From Paenibacillus plantarum (GTDB lineage: Bacteria > Bacillota > Bacilli > Paenibacillales > NBRC-103111), in contig NZ_WHNY01000004.1 in NCBI RefSeq assembly GCF_013141695.1, positions 124,001-188,000 of the forward strand: DNA of 64,000 bases. Reading direction: 5' to 3'. The notes beneath the pieces were generated by a model, which was not told the DNA's origin, ran no database searches, and saw nothing but the letters and a program-made list of their open reading frames with translations. How positions within the stretch are numbered: the stretch's first letter is position 1; every line of letters starts with the position of its first letter. This document shows positions 25,069 through 32,988 of the stretch, in pieces. A program made the translations under genes and the position numbers.

Positions 25069-27753
25069 TTAAACTACTTGAGTTATTTTTATTTCACTAG
25101 GATTACCATGTAGGATGAATGCTTGTGCAGCAGCTATTCGTGCCAAAGGAATGCGGAATGGGGAACAACTCACATAGTCTAGTCCCGTCAAATGACAAAA
25201 GAAAATCGATTCTTTATCACCGCCATGCTCACCGCAAATTCCTGTTTTGAGAGAAGGCTTTATGGAACGCCCTCCATTCACGGCTATCTCAATTAATTGT
25301 CCGACCCCTTCTGTATCTAATACCTGAAAAGGGTTATGTGGAAGAAGTTTGCGATCGACATAATGAGTTAGAAATTTCCCTTCCGCATCATCACGACTGT
25401 ACCCATATGTCATCTGTGTCAAGTCATTAGTGCCAAAGGAGAAAAAATCCGCATACGCCACAATTTGACGAGCAGTAAGCGCGGCACGTGGTACCTCGAT
25501 CATCGTCCCTACCTTGTAGGGGCATTCTCTAAATTTGTCATTTCCCAACACCTGTTCGGCAACGAAATCAACAAGCTCTCTTAATACTTTAAGTTCATTC
25601 ACATGGCCAACCAGCGGAATCATAATCTCAGGAATAACTCGAATCCCTTTGTTCATACACTTAGAAGCCGCACGGAAAATAGCCTCAATCTGCATATCAT
25701 AAATCTCTGGAAATACAATGCCCAGTCTGCATCCACGCTGTCCGAGCATGGGGTTCGTCTCATGGAGCGCTTGTACCTTACGCAGAAGATCAGCAGTTTC
25801 TTCCCGTTCCGAATCGGTCCCATCTAACTCATAGGTCAACTGTATATGTCTTTTTTGTAGATCCTCGAGGTTTGGCAAAAACTCATGCAAAGGCGGATCC
25901 AGCAATCTGATCGTTACTGGAAGACCGTTCATTTCTTCGAACATGCCTTCAAAATCGGATTGCTGCATGGGAAGCAGCTGCGCAAGCGCCTGCATTCTTT
26001 TCTCCTTCGTATCCGCTAGGATCATTTGTTGAACGACAGGCAAGCGAGTAGGAGAGAAAAACATATGCTCTGTTCGGCATAATCCGATTCCCTGAGCACC
26101 TAATAACCTGGCGATTTTGGCATCTTCGGGATTGTCTGCATTGGCGTAAACTTTCAGTGTTCGAATTTCATCCGCCCAATTGAGTATAATGAGAAGCTCA
26201 TCCGTCATTTTGGCTTCTCGTAAGGGCATGGCACCTAGAATGACACGCCCGGTTGCACCATCGAGTGTAATCCAATCTCCTTCTTCCATGATCCTGCCTC
26301 CAGCCGTCATCTGCTTATCATCTAGCATGATTCGGACTTCTTCACAGCCGCATACGCATGGCTTCCCCATTCCTCTTGCTACTACAGCTGCATGGCTTGT
26401 CATCCCGCCACGGCTTGTAAGAATGCCTTCCGAGGCAATCACGCCATGGATATCTTCAGGAGTCGTTTCATTTCTTGCCAGAATGACTGTCTTACCAGCA
26501 CGGTTCCACTCTGCCGCAGTGTCAGCATCAAATACAAGCTGTCCAACCGCAGCACCCGGTGAAGCTGGAAGTCCTTTTGCCAGTACATCCTTAATGGCCT
26601 CTTCATCAATTCCTCTGTGCAAGAGCTGATCAAGATGAGACACTTCTATACGTCCAATTGCTTCCTGCTTTGACAATAATCCTTCATGGACCAAATCGAC
26701 CGCAATTTTCAGAGCAGCTTGGGCATTTCTCTTCCCATTACGTGTTTGCAGCAAGTAAAGCTTATTATTTTCAACCGTAAATTCGATATCCTGCATGTCT
26801 TTGTAATGCTTCTCAAGCTGCTTGGAAGCCGCAAATAATTGCTCGTAAATCTCCGGCATCTCTTCCTTCAAAGCAGCTATCGCAAGCGGAGTCCTTATAC
26901 CTGCTACAACATCTTCGCCCTGCGCATTAATGAGATATTCACCGAAAAATGTATTCTCACCTGTAGATGGATTTCTTGTAAAAACAACGCCTGTGCCACA
27001 ATTCCCTCCCTTATTACCAAAAACCATACTTTGAATATTGACTGCTGTCCCTTGATCATCTGGAATCCGATTTATTTTACGGTAAATTTGAGCCCGTGGG
27101 TTGTTCCATGACTTGAACACAGCCTCTATCGCCATTCTCAATTGCTCATAGACATCCTGCGGGAAAGCACGACCCGTTTTGGCCACAATACACTTCTTGT
27201 AATCCTCAACGAGAAGCTTCCAACCGACGGCCGACATATCTTGATCATGCTCTGCACCTTCTTCCTCTTTCAAGCGATGCAATAGCTGTTCGAAATGGTA
27301 GGATTCAATGCCCAGAACCACGTTTCCAAACATCTGCATCAAGCGACGGTAGCAATCGTATGCAAATGTTTCATTACTTGTAAGAGCTGCCAGGCCTTGT
27401 ACGGTGAGATCATTAAGTCCAAGATTTAATATGGTATCCATCATACCTGGCATCGAACTTACAGAACCCGATCGCACAGAAACCAAAAGGGGGTTTGTAG
27501 CCTCCCCGAACAGTTGTCCTTTTTGTTTCTCAAGCTCTTTGAGCGCTGCTGAAATCTGATCAAGCAACTCATCTGAGATCTTATTTCCCACCTTAAAAAA
27601 AGTTAAACAAGCTTCTGTCGTAATCGTAAATCCCGGAGGAACAGGAAGGCCAGCACGTGTCATCTCTGCCAAATTGGCCCCTTTTCCTCCTAGTAACGTT
27701 TTCATTGAAGCGTCTCCCTCTTGGAACAGCAGCACTTGTTTCTGAGTCTTCAT
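25069..27753 (-). CDS. ppdK: Pyruvate, phosphate dikinase
   Basis: An 894-residue PPDK converting pyruvate, ATP and phosphate to phosphoenolpyruvate, AMP and diphosphate, reversibly. The N-terminal ATP-grasp domain (GGKGANLAEMTRAGLPVPPGF; VRSGSVSSMPGMMDT), the central phospho-His domain with GGMTSHAAVVARGMGKPC (catalytic His about 455) and the C-terminal PEP-binding barrel ending with TGICGEHGG are all intact, and the length is normal. Its ATG overlaps the TGA of the SR1P-like gene (ATGA) and has AAGGAGG in front, so it is coupled to gapB expression. The 26 bases after its stop carry the ribosome binding site of ccpN. Its regulatory enzyme is encoded at the end of the operon. Confidence 0.97.
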   Translation of the reverse strand: MKTQKQVLLFQEGDASMKTLLGGKGANLAEMTRAGLPVPPGFTITTEACLTFFKVGNKISDELLDQISAALKELEKQKGQLFGEATNPLLVSVRSGSVSSMPGMMDTILNLGLNDLTVQGLAALTSNETFAYDCYRRLMQMFGNVVLGIESYHFEQLLHRLKEEEGAEHDQDMSAVGWKLLVEDYKKCIVAKTGRAFPQDVYEQLRMAIEAVFKSWNNPRAQIYRKINRIPDDQGTAVNIQSMVFGNKGGNCGTGVVFTRNPSTGENTFFGEYLINAQGEDVVAGIRTPLAIAALKEEMPEIYEQLFAASKQLEKHYKDMQDIEFTVENNKLYLLQTRNGKRNAQAALKIAVDLVHEGLLSKQEAIGRIEVSHLDQLLHRGIDEEAIKDVLAKGLPASPGAAVGQLVFDADTAAEWNRAGKTVILARNETTPEDIHGVIASEGILTSRGGMTSHAAVVARGMGKPCVCGCEEVRIMLDDKQMTAGGRIMEEGDWITLDGATGRVILGAMPLREAKMTDELLIILNWADEIRTLKVYANADNPEDAKIARLLGAQGIGLCRTEHMFFSPTRLPVVQQMILADTKEKRMQALAQLLPMQQSDFEGMFEEMNGLPVTIRLLDPPLHEFLPNLEDLQKRHIQLTYELDGTDSEREETADLLRKVQALHETNPMLGQRGCRLGIVFPEIYDMQIEAIFRAASKCMNKGIRVIPEIMIPLVGHVNELKVLRELVDFVAEQVLGNDKFRECPYKVGTMIEVPRAALTARQIVAYADFFSFGTNDLTQMTYGYSRDDAEGKFLTHYVDRKLLPHNPFQVLDTEGVGQLIEIAVNGGRSIKPSLKTGICGEHGGDKESIFFCHLTGLDYVSCSPFRIPLARIAAAQAFILHGNPSEIKITQVV

Positions 27754-27926
27754 TTGTTAGCCTCCTTATTTTTTTCGATACACGTCATATTCTTACACAA
27801 GCCATAGAATTTTTTATACCCATCAGTTGGTAACGTAGCAATCACTTCATTACACGATTTGCAGATCAGGATACCCAAATCAAAACGGTGAATAGCCGCT
27901 AATTCTACATGGTTTGTGTTAGACAT
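27750..27926 (-). CDS. SR1P-like GAPDH-binding small protein
   Basis: A 58-residue protein whose core GILICKSCNEVIATLPTD...FYGLC matches SR1P, the 39-residue peptide encoded by the dual-function RNA SR1 of B. subtilis (core pattern GTIVCQDCNEVI...LYGTC). SR1P binds GapA and promotes its interaction with RNase J1. The four cysteines (CxxC ... CxxxxC) suggest a metal-binding knuckle. Here it has about 15 extra N-terminal residues. The start at ATG 27926 has AAGGGGG seven bases upstream and lies inside the end of gapB (22-bp overlap), and its stop overlaps the ppdK start. In B. subtilis sr1 is repressed by CcpN and is unlinked to a GAPDH gene; here all sit together. The assignment rests on motif recognition, not on a search. 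Confidence 0.78.
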   Translation of the reverse strand: MSNTNHVELAAIHRFDLGILICKSCNEVIATLPTDGYKKFYGLCKNMTCIEKNKEANK

Positions 27927-28954
27927 CTCGTTTCCCCCTTTGGTTGCGTCCTGTTCTCGCGAGAGATAAAGGATACTAAATCGATGACTCGGTTTGCATA
28001 ACCCCATTCATTGTCATACCAAGCAAGCAACTTGATTTGGTCTTCCTGCACCATAATGCTGAGTCCGTCGATAACCGCAGATTTCTCATTTCCTATATAA
28101 TCTACAGATACGAGCGGCAATTCATTGTAGTCGACATAGGATCCAATTTGACCTTCAATCGCTTGTTTAATCGCAAGTTTAACTTCATCCACTTTTACAT
28201 CACGGCCGACTACAACTTGAAGGTCCAAAAGTGAAACGTCCTGTGTCGGCACACGAAGGGAAACGCCTTGTATGTGGGATGCCAGATGAGGAATGACATC
28301 CACAAGTGCTTTCCCTACTCCGCTTGAAGTAGGAATAATAGAATTCGTACAAGCTCGGGCCCTACGAAGGTCTTTATGGGGGTTATCCATATGATTTTGA
28401 TCATTCGTATAAGCGTGCACCGTTGTCATCCAACCTTGCTTGATCCGAAAAGCTTCATCCAGAATATGTAGTATGGGTGCGATACAATTCGTTGTACAAG
28501 AAGCTGCAGAGATTAACCTATGCTCTTTCGGATTATATCTTTCTTCATTCACGCCCATGACAACTGTCAGATCCATGTTCGTTCCAGGTGCAGTTATGAC
28601 TACCCTTTTTGCTCCAGCAAATATGTGCCGTTCAGCACCATGCCTGTGATTGAACTTTCCAGTTGCATCTACAACCAATTCAACACCATATTCCCTCCAT
28701 GGCAGTAAATCAGGTTCGTATTCACAGGTAACGAAAATCTGTTCACCGTTAATTGCGATTAAATTGTCATTTAGAACCTCAATATTCGCTCCCCAAGTGC
28801 CATGAACCGAGTCATACTTCAACAGATGCGCAAGCACATCAATGGGGCTGGTAGAATTGATTACTAATACCTCATAATCCAGCTGCTTTTCTGTGAATGC
28901 TTTGCGAATACAAAGCCTTCCGATTCTACCTGTTCCACTTATGCCCACTCTCAA
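27905..28954 (-). CDS. gapB: Glyceraldehyde-3-phosphate dehydrogenase, GapB (anabolic) type
   Basis: A 349-residue GAPDH. Rossmann motif GTGRIGR, catalytic Cys153 in SAASCTTNC, His180 in TTVHAYTNDQ, and PHKDLRRARA are present. After VIN (31-33) there is Ser-Thr rather than the Asp of NAD-specific catabolic enzymes, and LAHLLKYDSVHG follows; this resembles B. subtilis GapB, the NADP-preferring gluconeogenic enzyme. I start it at TTG 28954 (MRVGISGTGRIGR) because GGGGGG lies seven bases upstream and the Rossmann strand begins there; the longer ATG frame from 29023 would add a non-conserved tail. It opens the five-gene operon gapB - SR1P-like - ppdK - ccpN - PPDK regulator and is preceded by candidate CcpN sites. 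Confidence 0.93.
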   Translation of the reverse strand: MRVGISGTGRIGRLCIRKAFTEKQLDYEVLVINSTSPIDVLAHLLKYDSVHGTWGANIEVLNDNLIAINGEQIFVTCEYEPDLLPWREYGVELVVDATGKFNHRHGAERHIFAGAKRVVITAPGTNMDLTVVMGVNEERYNPKEHRLISAASCTTNCIAPILHILDEAFRIKQGWMTTVHAYTNDQNHMDNPHKDLRRARACTNSIIPTSSGVGKALVDVIPHLASHIQGVSLRVPTQDVSLLDLQVVVGRDVKVDEVKLAIKQAIEGQIGSYVDYNELPLVSVDYIGNEKSAVIDGLSIMVQEDQIKLLAWYDNEWGYANRVIDLVSFISRENRTQPKGETRCLTQTM

Positions 28955-28987
28955 CTCTAAGCCCCCCAATCTCAATCCATTATTTAG

Positions 28988-29100
28988 TGTGTCATAAATA
29001 TAACATCTTATTATTAATGACACAATATATAATTTAACTATTTATATATAACGTATTATATAGATATCCATAGGTCAATACCACTATATAATGTATCACA
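28988..29100. promoter_or_regulatory. gapB operon promoter region with candidate CcpN boxes
   Basis: Very AT-rich region upstream of gapB. TGTGTCAT at 28988-28995 and ATGACACA at 29017-29024 form a perfect 8-bp inverted repeat with centres 29 bases apart; a third related element TGTGATACATT lies on the minus strand at 29090-29100. They resemble the CcpN consensus TRTGHYATAYW as I remember it (9 to 10 of 11 positions). A TATAAT (minus strand, 29055-29060) is a possible -10. The role as CcpN operator is inferred. Confidence 0.5.
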
Positions 29101-29112
29101 TTAAAGAAATAC

Positions 29113-29136
29113 AAAAAGACGCAGTAGTCCTGCGTC
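29113..29136 (-). terminator. Rho-independent terminator of the second importer operon
   Basis: On the minus strand GACGCAG-GACTA-CTGCGTC is followed by TTTTT. It lies about 130 bases past the permease stop at 29264. Confidence 0.8.
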
Positions 29137-29212
29137 ATCTTATTTCGTCCATCCACTTCCGCAAGGTCTCTTGCTCATAGACGACACTCGCTATCCAGCC
29201 CTTCCTTTCATG
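29135..29212 (-). pseudogene. Possible 3' remnant of a lost gene
   Basis: Between the permease stop and the terminator, one minus-strand frame reads KGWIASVVYEQETLRKWMDE and ends in TGA at the terminator stem; a stop precedes it by 25 codons and there is no start. It reads like the C-terminal tail of an enzyme that once closed the operon. I do not recognise the family, and 25 codons could be chance. Confidence 0.25.
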
Positions 29213-29263
29213 CTAACTTTTCCTACTGTCGAGCATCCCCCCTCACGCTCAACGCTCCTTTTC

Positions 29264-30184
29264 TTAGAATAAGGCGCTTTCTTTCTTGATTCGTTTCACA
29301 GATTCATTGGTAAACACAATAATGAGGAAGCAAAGGACGGACTGATATAAGCCTACAGCCGCAGCCATGCCGAATTCCTGCAAATCAAGGAGTGCCCGAA
29401 AGGAGAACGTGTCGATGATATCGGTTTTATCATATAAGAGTCCATTATCGCCGATCAGCTGGTAGAACAAGCCGAAGTCCCCTCTTGCGATTTGACTGAC
29501 CTTCAGCAGCAGCAGAACAATCATGGTCGGAATGATGGATGGGATCGTAATATGGACAATCCGCTGAAGCACATTCGCTCCATCAATTTTGGACGCTTCG
29601 TACATTTCCGAGTCAATGCCTGCAATACTCGCAAGGTAGATAACGGTTCCATACCCTACCGACTTCCATGCGCTAAAAAAGACAAGAATATAAGGCCACA
29701 AACTCGGATTATTATAAAAGTTTACAGGGTTGAAGCCTAACGACTTCAAGAACGTATTCACCGCGCCGAACTCATAATTGAGAAAATTATAGACAATAGC
29801 TCCCGCTACAACCCACGAGATGAAATAAGGCAAAAAGATGACCGACTGCAAAAATTTCTTGACGTATTTACCTGCCAACTCGAATAATACAATCGCAATG
29901 CTCATTTCGAGCAGGTTATTCACAATCATGAATAAGAAGTTGTACACGACCGTATTTTTCGTTACAAGAAAAGCTTTCCCTGAATTGAAAAAGAATTCAA
30001 AATTAGCGAAACCAACCCATGGACTTCCAAAAATACCATCCTTATAGGAATAAGACTTAAAGGCAACGACCATTCCCGCCATGGGGAAATAACAGAAGAT
30101 CAGAAAAAATAAAAACGCTGGTAAAATCATCAGATATAGTGTGCGATTCCTTCGCAAATCGCCTAGAAAACCTTTCGTATGCAT
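29264..30184 (-). CDS. Carbohydrate ABC transporter permease, LplB type
   Basis: MalF-like permease of the second importer: 306 residues, six membrane segments, EAA loop EMYEASKIDGANVLQR. AGGAGG precedes ATG 30184. It is the last gene of a set of three ordered YtcP-type permease - binding lipoprotein - LplB-type permease, an order different from the other two importers in this window. No ATPase gene is linked. Confidence 0.92.
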   Translation of the reverse strand: MHTKGFLGDLRRNRTLYLMILPAFLFFLIFCYFPMAGMVVAFKSYSYKDGIFGSPWVGFANFEFFFNSGKAFLVTKNTVVYNFLFMIVNNLLEMSIAIVLFELAGKYVKKFLQSVIFLPYFISWVVAGAIVYNFLNYEFGAVNTFLKSLGFNPVNFYNNPSLWPYILVFFSAWKSVGYGTVIYLASIAGIDSEMYEASKIDGANVLQRIVHITIPSIIPTMIVLLLLKVSQIARGDFGLFYQLIGDNGLLYDKTDIIDTFSFRALLDLQEFGMAAAVGLYQSVLCFLIIVFTNESVKRIKKESALF

Positions 30185-30204
30185 ACGGTTGTCCTCCTAT
30201 GGAA

Positions 30205-30247
30205 TAAAAAAGAGAGAGACTGTTGCTTGATGACCGCAGCCTCTCTC
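30205..30247 (-). terminator. Intercistronic terminator between binding protein and LplB-type permease
   Basis: GAGAGAGGCTG pairs with CAGTCTCTCTC (one G-U wobble, 11 bp) around a 14-base loop and is followed on the minus strand by six T residues. It lies within the operon, 17 bases after the binding-protein stop, so it probably attenuates permease expression. Confidence 0.75.
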
Positions 30248-30262
30248 ATCCTTTCACCAACG

Positions 30263-31816
30263 TTATTTATTATTCTTTACATAGTCGTCCAGCTGTTTCT
30301 GTGCTTCTGTGATCACTTTATCTAGACCCGCTTCTTTATCTTTGGTGTTGAGCGTCTTTACAGCATCTGCTGGATCATTCACGACACCGAGCGTAATCGG
30401 ATTCCGATATTGATCCTTGACGTTTTTGATCGCTGCCAATTCATTCTTCACATTCGTTGTATCAAACACAAAGTTGAGCAGCGGATTCGTAATCGCGGTT
30501 TTCGTCCATGCAGCCTTAATGGCTGCAACTTCCTTCGGTTCGTCCGCAAGCGGTTTAATCAATCCTTCTGTTCGCCAGCCCCAAGGCGAACCGGAGTCGA
30601 TCTTGTAACCGGAATCCGTTCCGCCTAGCGCCTGTATTTTTTTGTCCGCCGTTAGCTCGTAATGCTTGCCCTTAATGCCATAAGTCGTCAGGTTAAAATA
30701 GTCCTCGTTGTTCCGGAACAAATCGAGCAGCATCAACGCTCTCTCTGGGTTTTTGGAGTTGGCATTGATCGACATTCCATTTCCAATATACGGATTCACA
30801 TAGGTTGCCTTGCCGTTGTATAGATCAAACAGCTCAACTTTCCATTCTGGATGTTTCTGATTCGCTGCCGTTACACCGAGACTCATATCCTGAATGTTTC
30901 CGGCCATCGCAGCACTTTTGCCAGCAAGAAACGAATCTTTGATTGGCGTCTTATTCAGCAGAGCATTCTGGGACCAGTAGCCTTTTTTATTCCAATCGGC
31001 CATTTTCTTCGCAAATTCCAAATATTGCGGCGTTTGCGCGATATCAATCAATTTGCCAGACTTATCTTTTAAGTCCACAGAAACGAGCGAATTACCAATA
31101 ATGAGCTTAGGTGTTAATTCAGTTCCAACCATGAAGTCGTACATCGTATAAGCATTAATGCCTTCATCGAAAGGCACCATGTTCGGTTCATTTTTGGAAA
31201 TGGCTTCAAGGTACTTCTCAAAATCATTGATCGTTTTCAACTCAGGGATGTTGTACTTCGCTCTCAAATCGCCTCTGACACCGACAACGGCCATAGAGAA
31301 ATCTTTGGTCGAGGCAGGAACCATATAAATTTTATTCTGTACCTTCGCCTGCTCCCAGGCTTCTTTCGGCATTTCCTTCATCGTCTGCGGTGCATTTCTA
31401 TTTAACAGATTCGGCGTAAGCTCAAGGAATGCCCCCTTAACTGCTTGCTCGCCATATTTGATCCAGTTTGCTGAGAAAACCAAATCGAAATCTTCACCTG
31501 TAGCGAACAGAAGAGGATACTTCTGCAGATAATCTCCCCAAGAGAGGAAAATAGGCTCGACAGTTGCATTAATATCACGTTTTAGCATCTTATTGACTTC
31601 GTCATAGACTAGCCCGATGTCCTTGGGCTGATCCCCGATCAGGTACATTTTCAACTTCACTTCTTTAGAAATGTCCGGTTTGTTCGATGCTGCTGCCGTA
31701 TTCGAGCCTGCCGTTGGATTAGGTGATGCCGTTCCTTGGCTTGAGTTTGTCGAACATCCTACCATAAGCATGACTGCCGCTAAGCTGACTGTCATCAGTG
31801 TCTTTACATATTTCAT
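30263..31816 (-). CDS. Extracellular solute-binding lipoprotein, LplA family
   Basis: A 517-residue sugar-binding lipoprotein with signal peptide and Cys21 (MVGCS), followed by a low-complexity Ser/Asn/Ala tether and a family-1 binding fold (KLKMYLIGDQPKDIGLVYDEVNKML near the N-terminus). GGGGAGG stands before the ATG. It serves the permeases on either side. Ligand unknown; the regulator beside the operon senses an extracellular signal. Confidence 0.92.
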   Translation of the reverse strand: MKYVKTLMTVSLAAVMLMVGCSTNSSQGTASPNPTAGSNTAAASNKPDISKEVKLKMYLIGDQPKDIGLVYDEVNKMLKRDINATVEPIFLSWGDYLQKYPLLFATGEDFDLVFSANWIKYGEQAVKGAFLELTPNLLNRNAPQTMKEMPKEAWEQAKVQNKIYMVPASTKDFSMAVVGVRGDLRAKYNIPELKTINDFEKYLEAISKNEPNMVPFDEGINAYTMYDFMVGTELTPKLIIGNSLVSVDLKDKSGKLIDIAQTPQYLEFAKKMADWNKKGYWSQNALLNKTPIKDSFLAGKSAAMAGNIQDMSLGVTAANQKHPEWKVELFDLYNGKATYVNPYIGNGMSINANSKNPERALMLLDLFRNNEDYFNLTTYGIKGKHYELTADKKIQALGGTDSGYKIDSGSPWGWRTEGLIKPLADEPKEVAAIKAAWTKTAITNPLLNFVFDTTNVKNELAAIKNVKDQYRNPITLGVVNDPADAVKTLNTKDKEAGLDKVITEAQKQLDDYVKNNK

Positions 31817-31873
31817 CGATAAATCCTCCCCTTTAGTGATTCACTCATCTATGATCAACGGCCGCAGCCGGCG

Positions 31874-32764
31874 TCATCCTTTGACGGAGCCTATCGTAAT
31901 ACCTTGAACGAAATACTTTTGAACAAAAGGATACAGAAGAACGATCGGTCCTGTTGCGATGACTGTCATGGCGAGCTTAAACGATTCTTTCGGCGTATCC
32001 ATGACGACAGAGCCTTGCGAAGCCACGGATGAGTTGGCAAAGGCGATACTGCTCAAGATTCTATAGAGAAAATACTGCAGCGGGTACAGATTTTCTTTGT
32101 TGATGAACAAGGTTGCATGATACCAATCGTTCCAATAATTAAGCCCGATGAACAAGCCAATCGTAGCCAGAGCCGGCTTAGTCAGCGGAAGTATCATGGA
32201 GAAGAAGATACGGAAATCGCCAGCACCATCGATCTTGGCCGATTCGCTAATGGCATCTGGAATCGTCGAGCTAATGAAGCTTCTCATGATAATGATATAA
32301 AACACGTTTAATAAGGCAGGTACAACTAAGGCCAATAGCGAATCCTTCCATCCTAAATACTTGACGATCATAATGTACCATGGCACAAGTCCACCTGAAA
32401 ATAAGGTAGTAAAGAAGAAATAGAAAGCGAATACATTTCGGTACTTGAAATCTTTTCGCTGCAGCACATAAGCTGTCATCGCTGTTAGGAACAACCCGAC
32501 TAATGTACCGACGATTGTAACGATTAACGTAATTTGATAGGCGGATACGATCTGCTTCGGATTTTTAAAAATAAATGCGTAGGCATCGAATGAAAGCTTG
32601 TTAGGAATGAGGCTATATCCTTTTCTAATAATTTGGGATTCCTCCGTGAATGAGCCTATGACGATCATTAGGAATGGAATCAAACACATGACTGCGAACA
32701 GTGATATGAAGAAATAGCCGATGATTTGGAACACATATTTCTCTACAGAATGCTTACTCTCCAT
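31874..32764 (-). CDS. Carbohydrate ABC transporter permease, YtcP/LplC type
   Basis: MalG-like permease, 296 residues from ATG 32764 (MESKHSVEKYVFQ), chosen because GGAGGG sits five bases upstream; two further in-frame ATGs at 32779/32776 lie on the other side of that site. EAA loop SESAKIDGAGDFRI and C-terminus KYFVQGITIGSVKG are family-typical. First gene of the second importer operon, divergent from the AraC regulator at 32989 and preceded by a promoter module that is repeated upstream of the hydrolase at 36305. Confidence 0.92.
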   Translation of the reverse strand: MESKHSVEKYVFQIIGYFFISLFAVMCLIPFLMIVIGSFTEESQIIRKGYSLIPNKLSFDAYAFIFKNPKQIVSAYQITLIVTIVGTLVGLFLTAMTAYVLQRKDFKYRNVFAFYFFFTTLFSGGLVPWYIMIVKYLGWKDSLLALVVPALLNVFYIIIMRSFISSTIPDAISESAKIDGAGDFRIFFSMILPLTKPALATIGLFIGLNYWNDWYHATLFINKENLYPLQYFLYRILSSIAFANSSVASQGSVVMDTPKESFKLAMTVIATGPIVLLYPFVQKYFVQGITIGSVKG

Positions 32765-32791
32765 GCAGCCCTCCATCAATTCGCTTTGTTT

Positions 32792-32921
32792 AGGACAACC
32801 GGTTTCCTAATTCCATAGTAGACTACGATCAAGTCCCCCGTATACTTCACAAACCGGTGAAAAGTCTCCATTTTTTTGTGAAATGCAACTAAACGAATTT
32901 GTTCAGCCTTACACTTTTTGT
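32792..32921 (-). promoter_or_regulatory. Shared promoter module, copy A (importer operon)
   Basis: About 130 bases closely resemble 37385-37516 in the same orientation. Conserved blocks (plus strand) include TAATTYCATAGTAG, CCCGTATACTTCACAA (32837-32852), a TGTTCA element and CACTTTTT. Spacing between blocks is kept. On the minus strand GTATAC-N19-TACTAT recurs in both copies and could be a weak, activator-dependent -35/-10 pair. Confidence 0.65.
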
Positions 32922-32988
32922 ACGTGCTCTTACCTGTTTACTAAATATTCATTATAATAATGGCAACGATCCCGAATAACGAAGGAGC

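Noticed and set aside
26180..26629. A 149-codon plus-strand frame
   Set aside because: Antisense to ppdK over its conserved phospho-histidine region, so it is a codon-bias shadow.
28955..29023. Upstream extension of gapB to the ATG at 29023
   Set aside because: The extra 23 residues are not GAPDH-like, and a strong ribosome binding site precedes the TTG at 28954.
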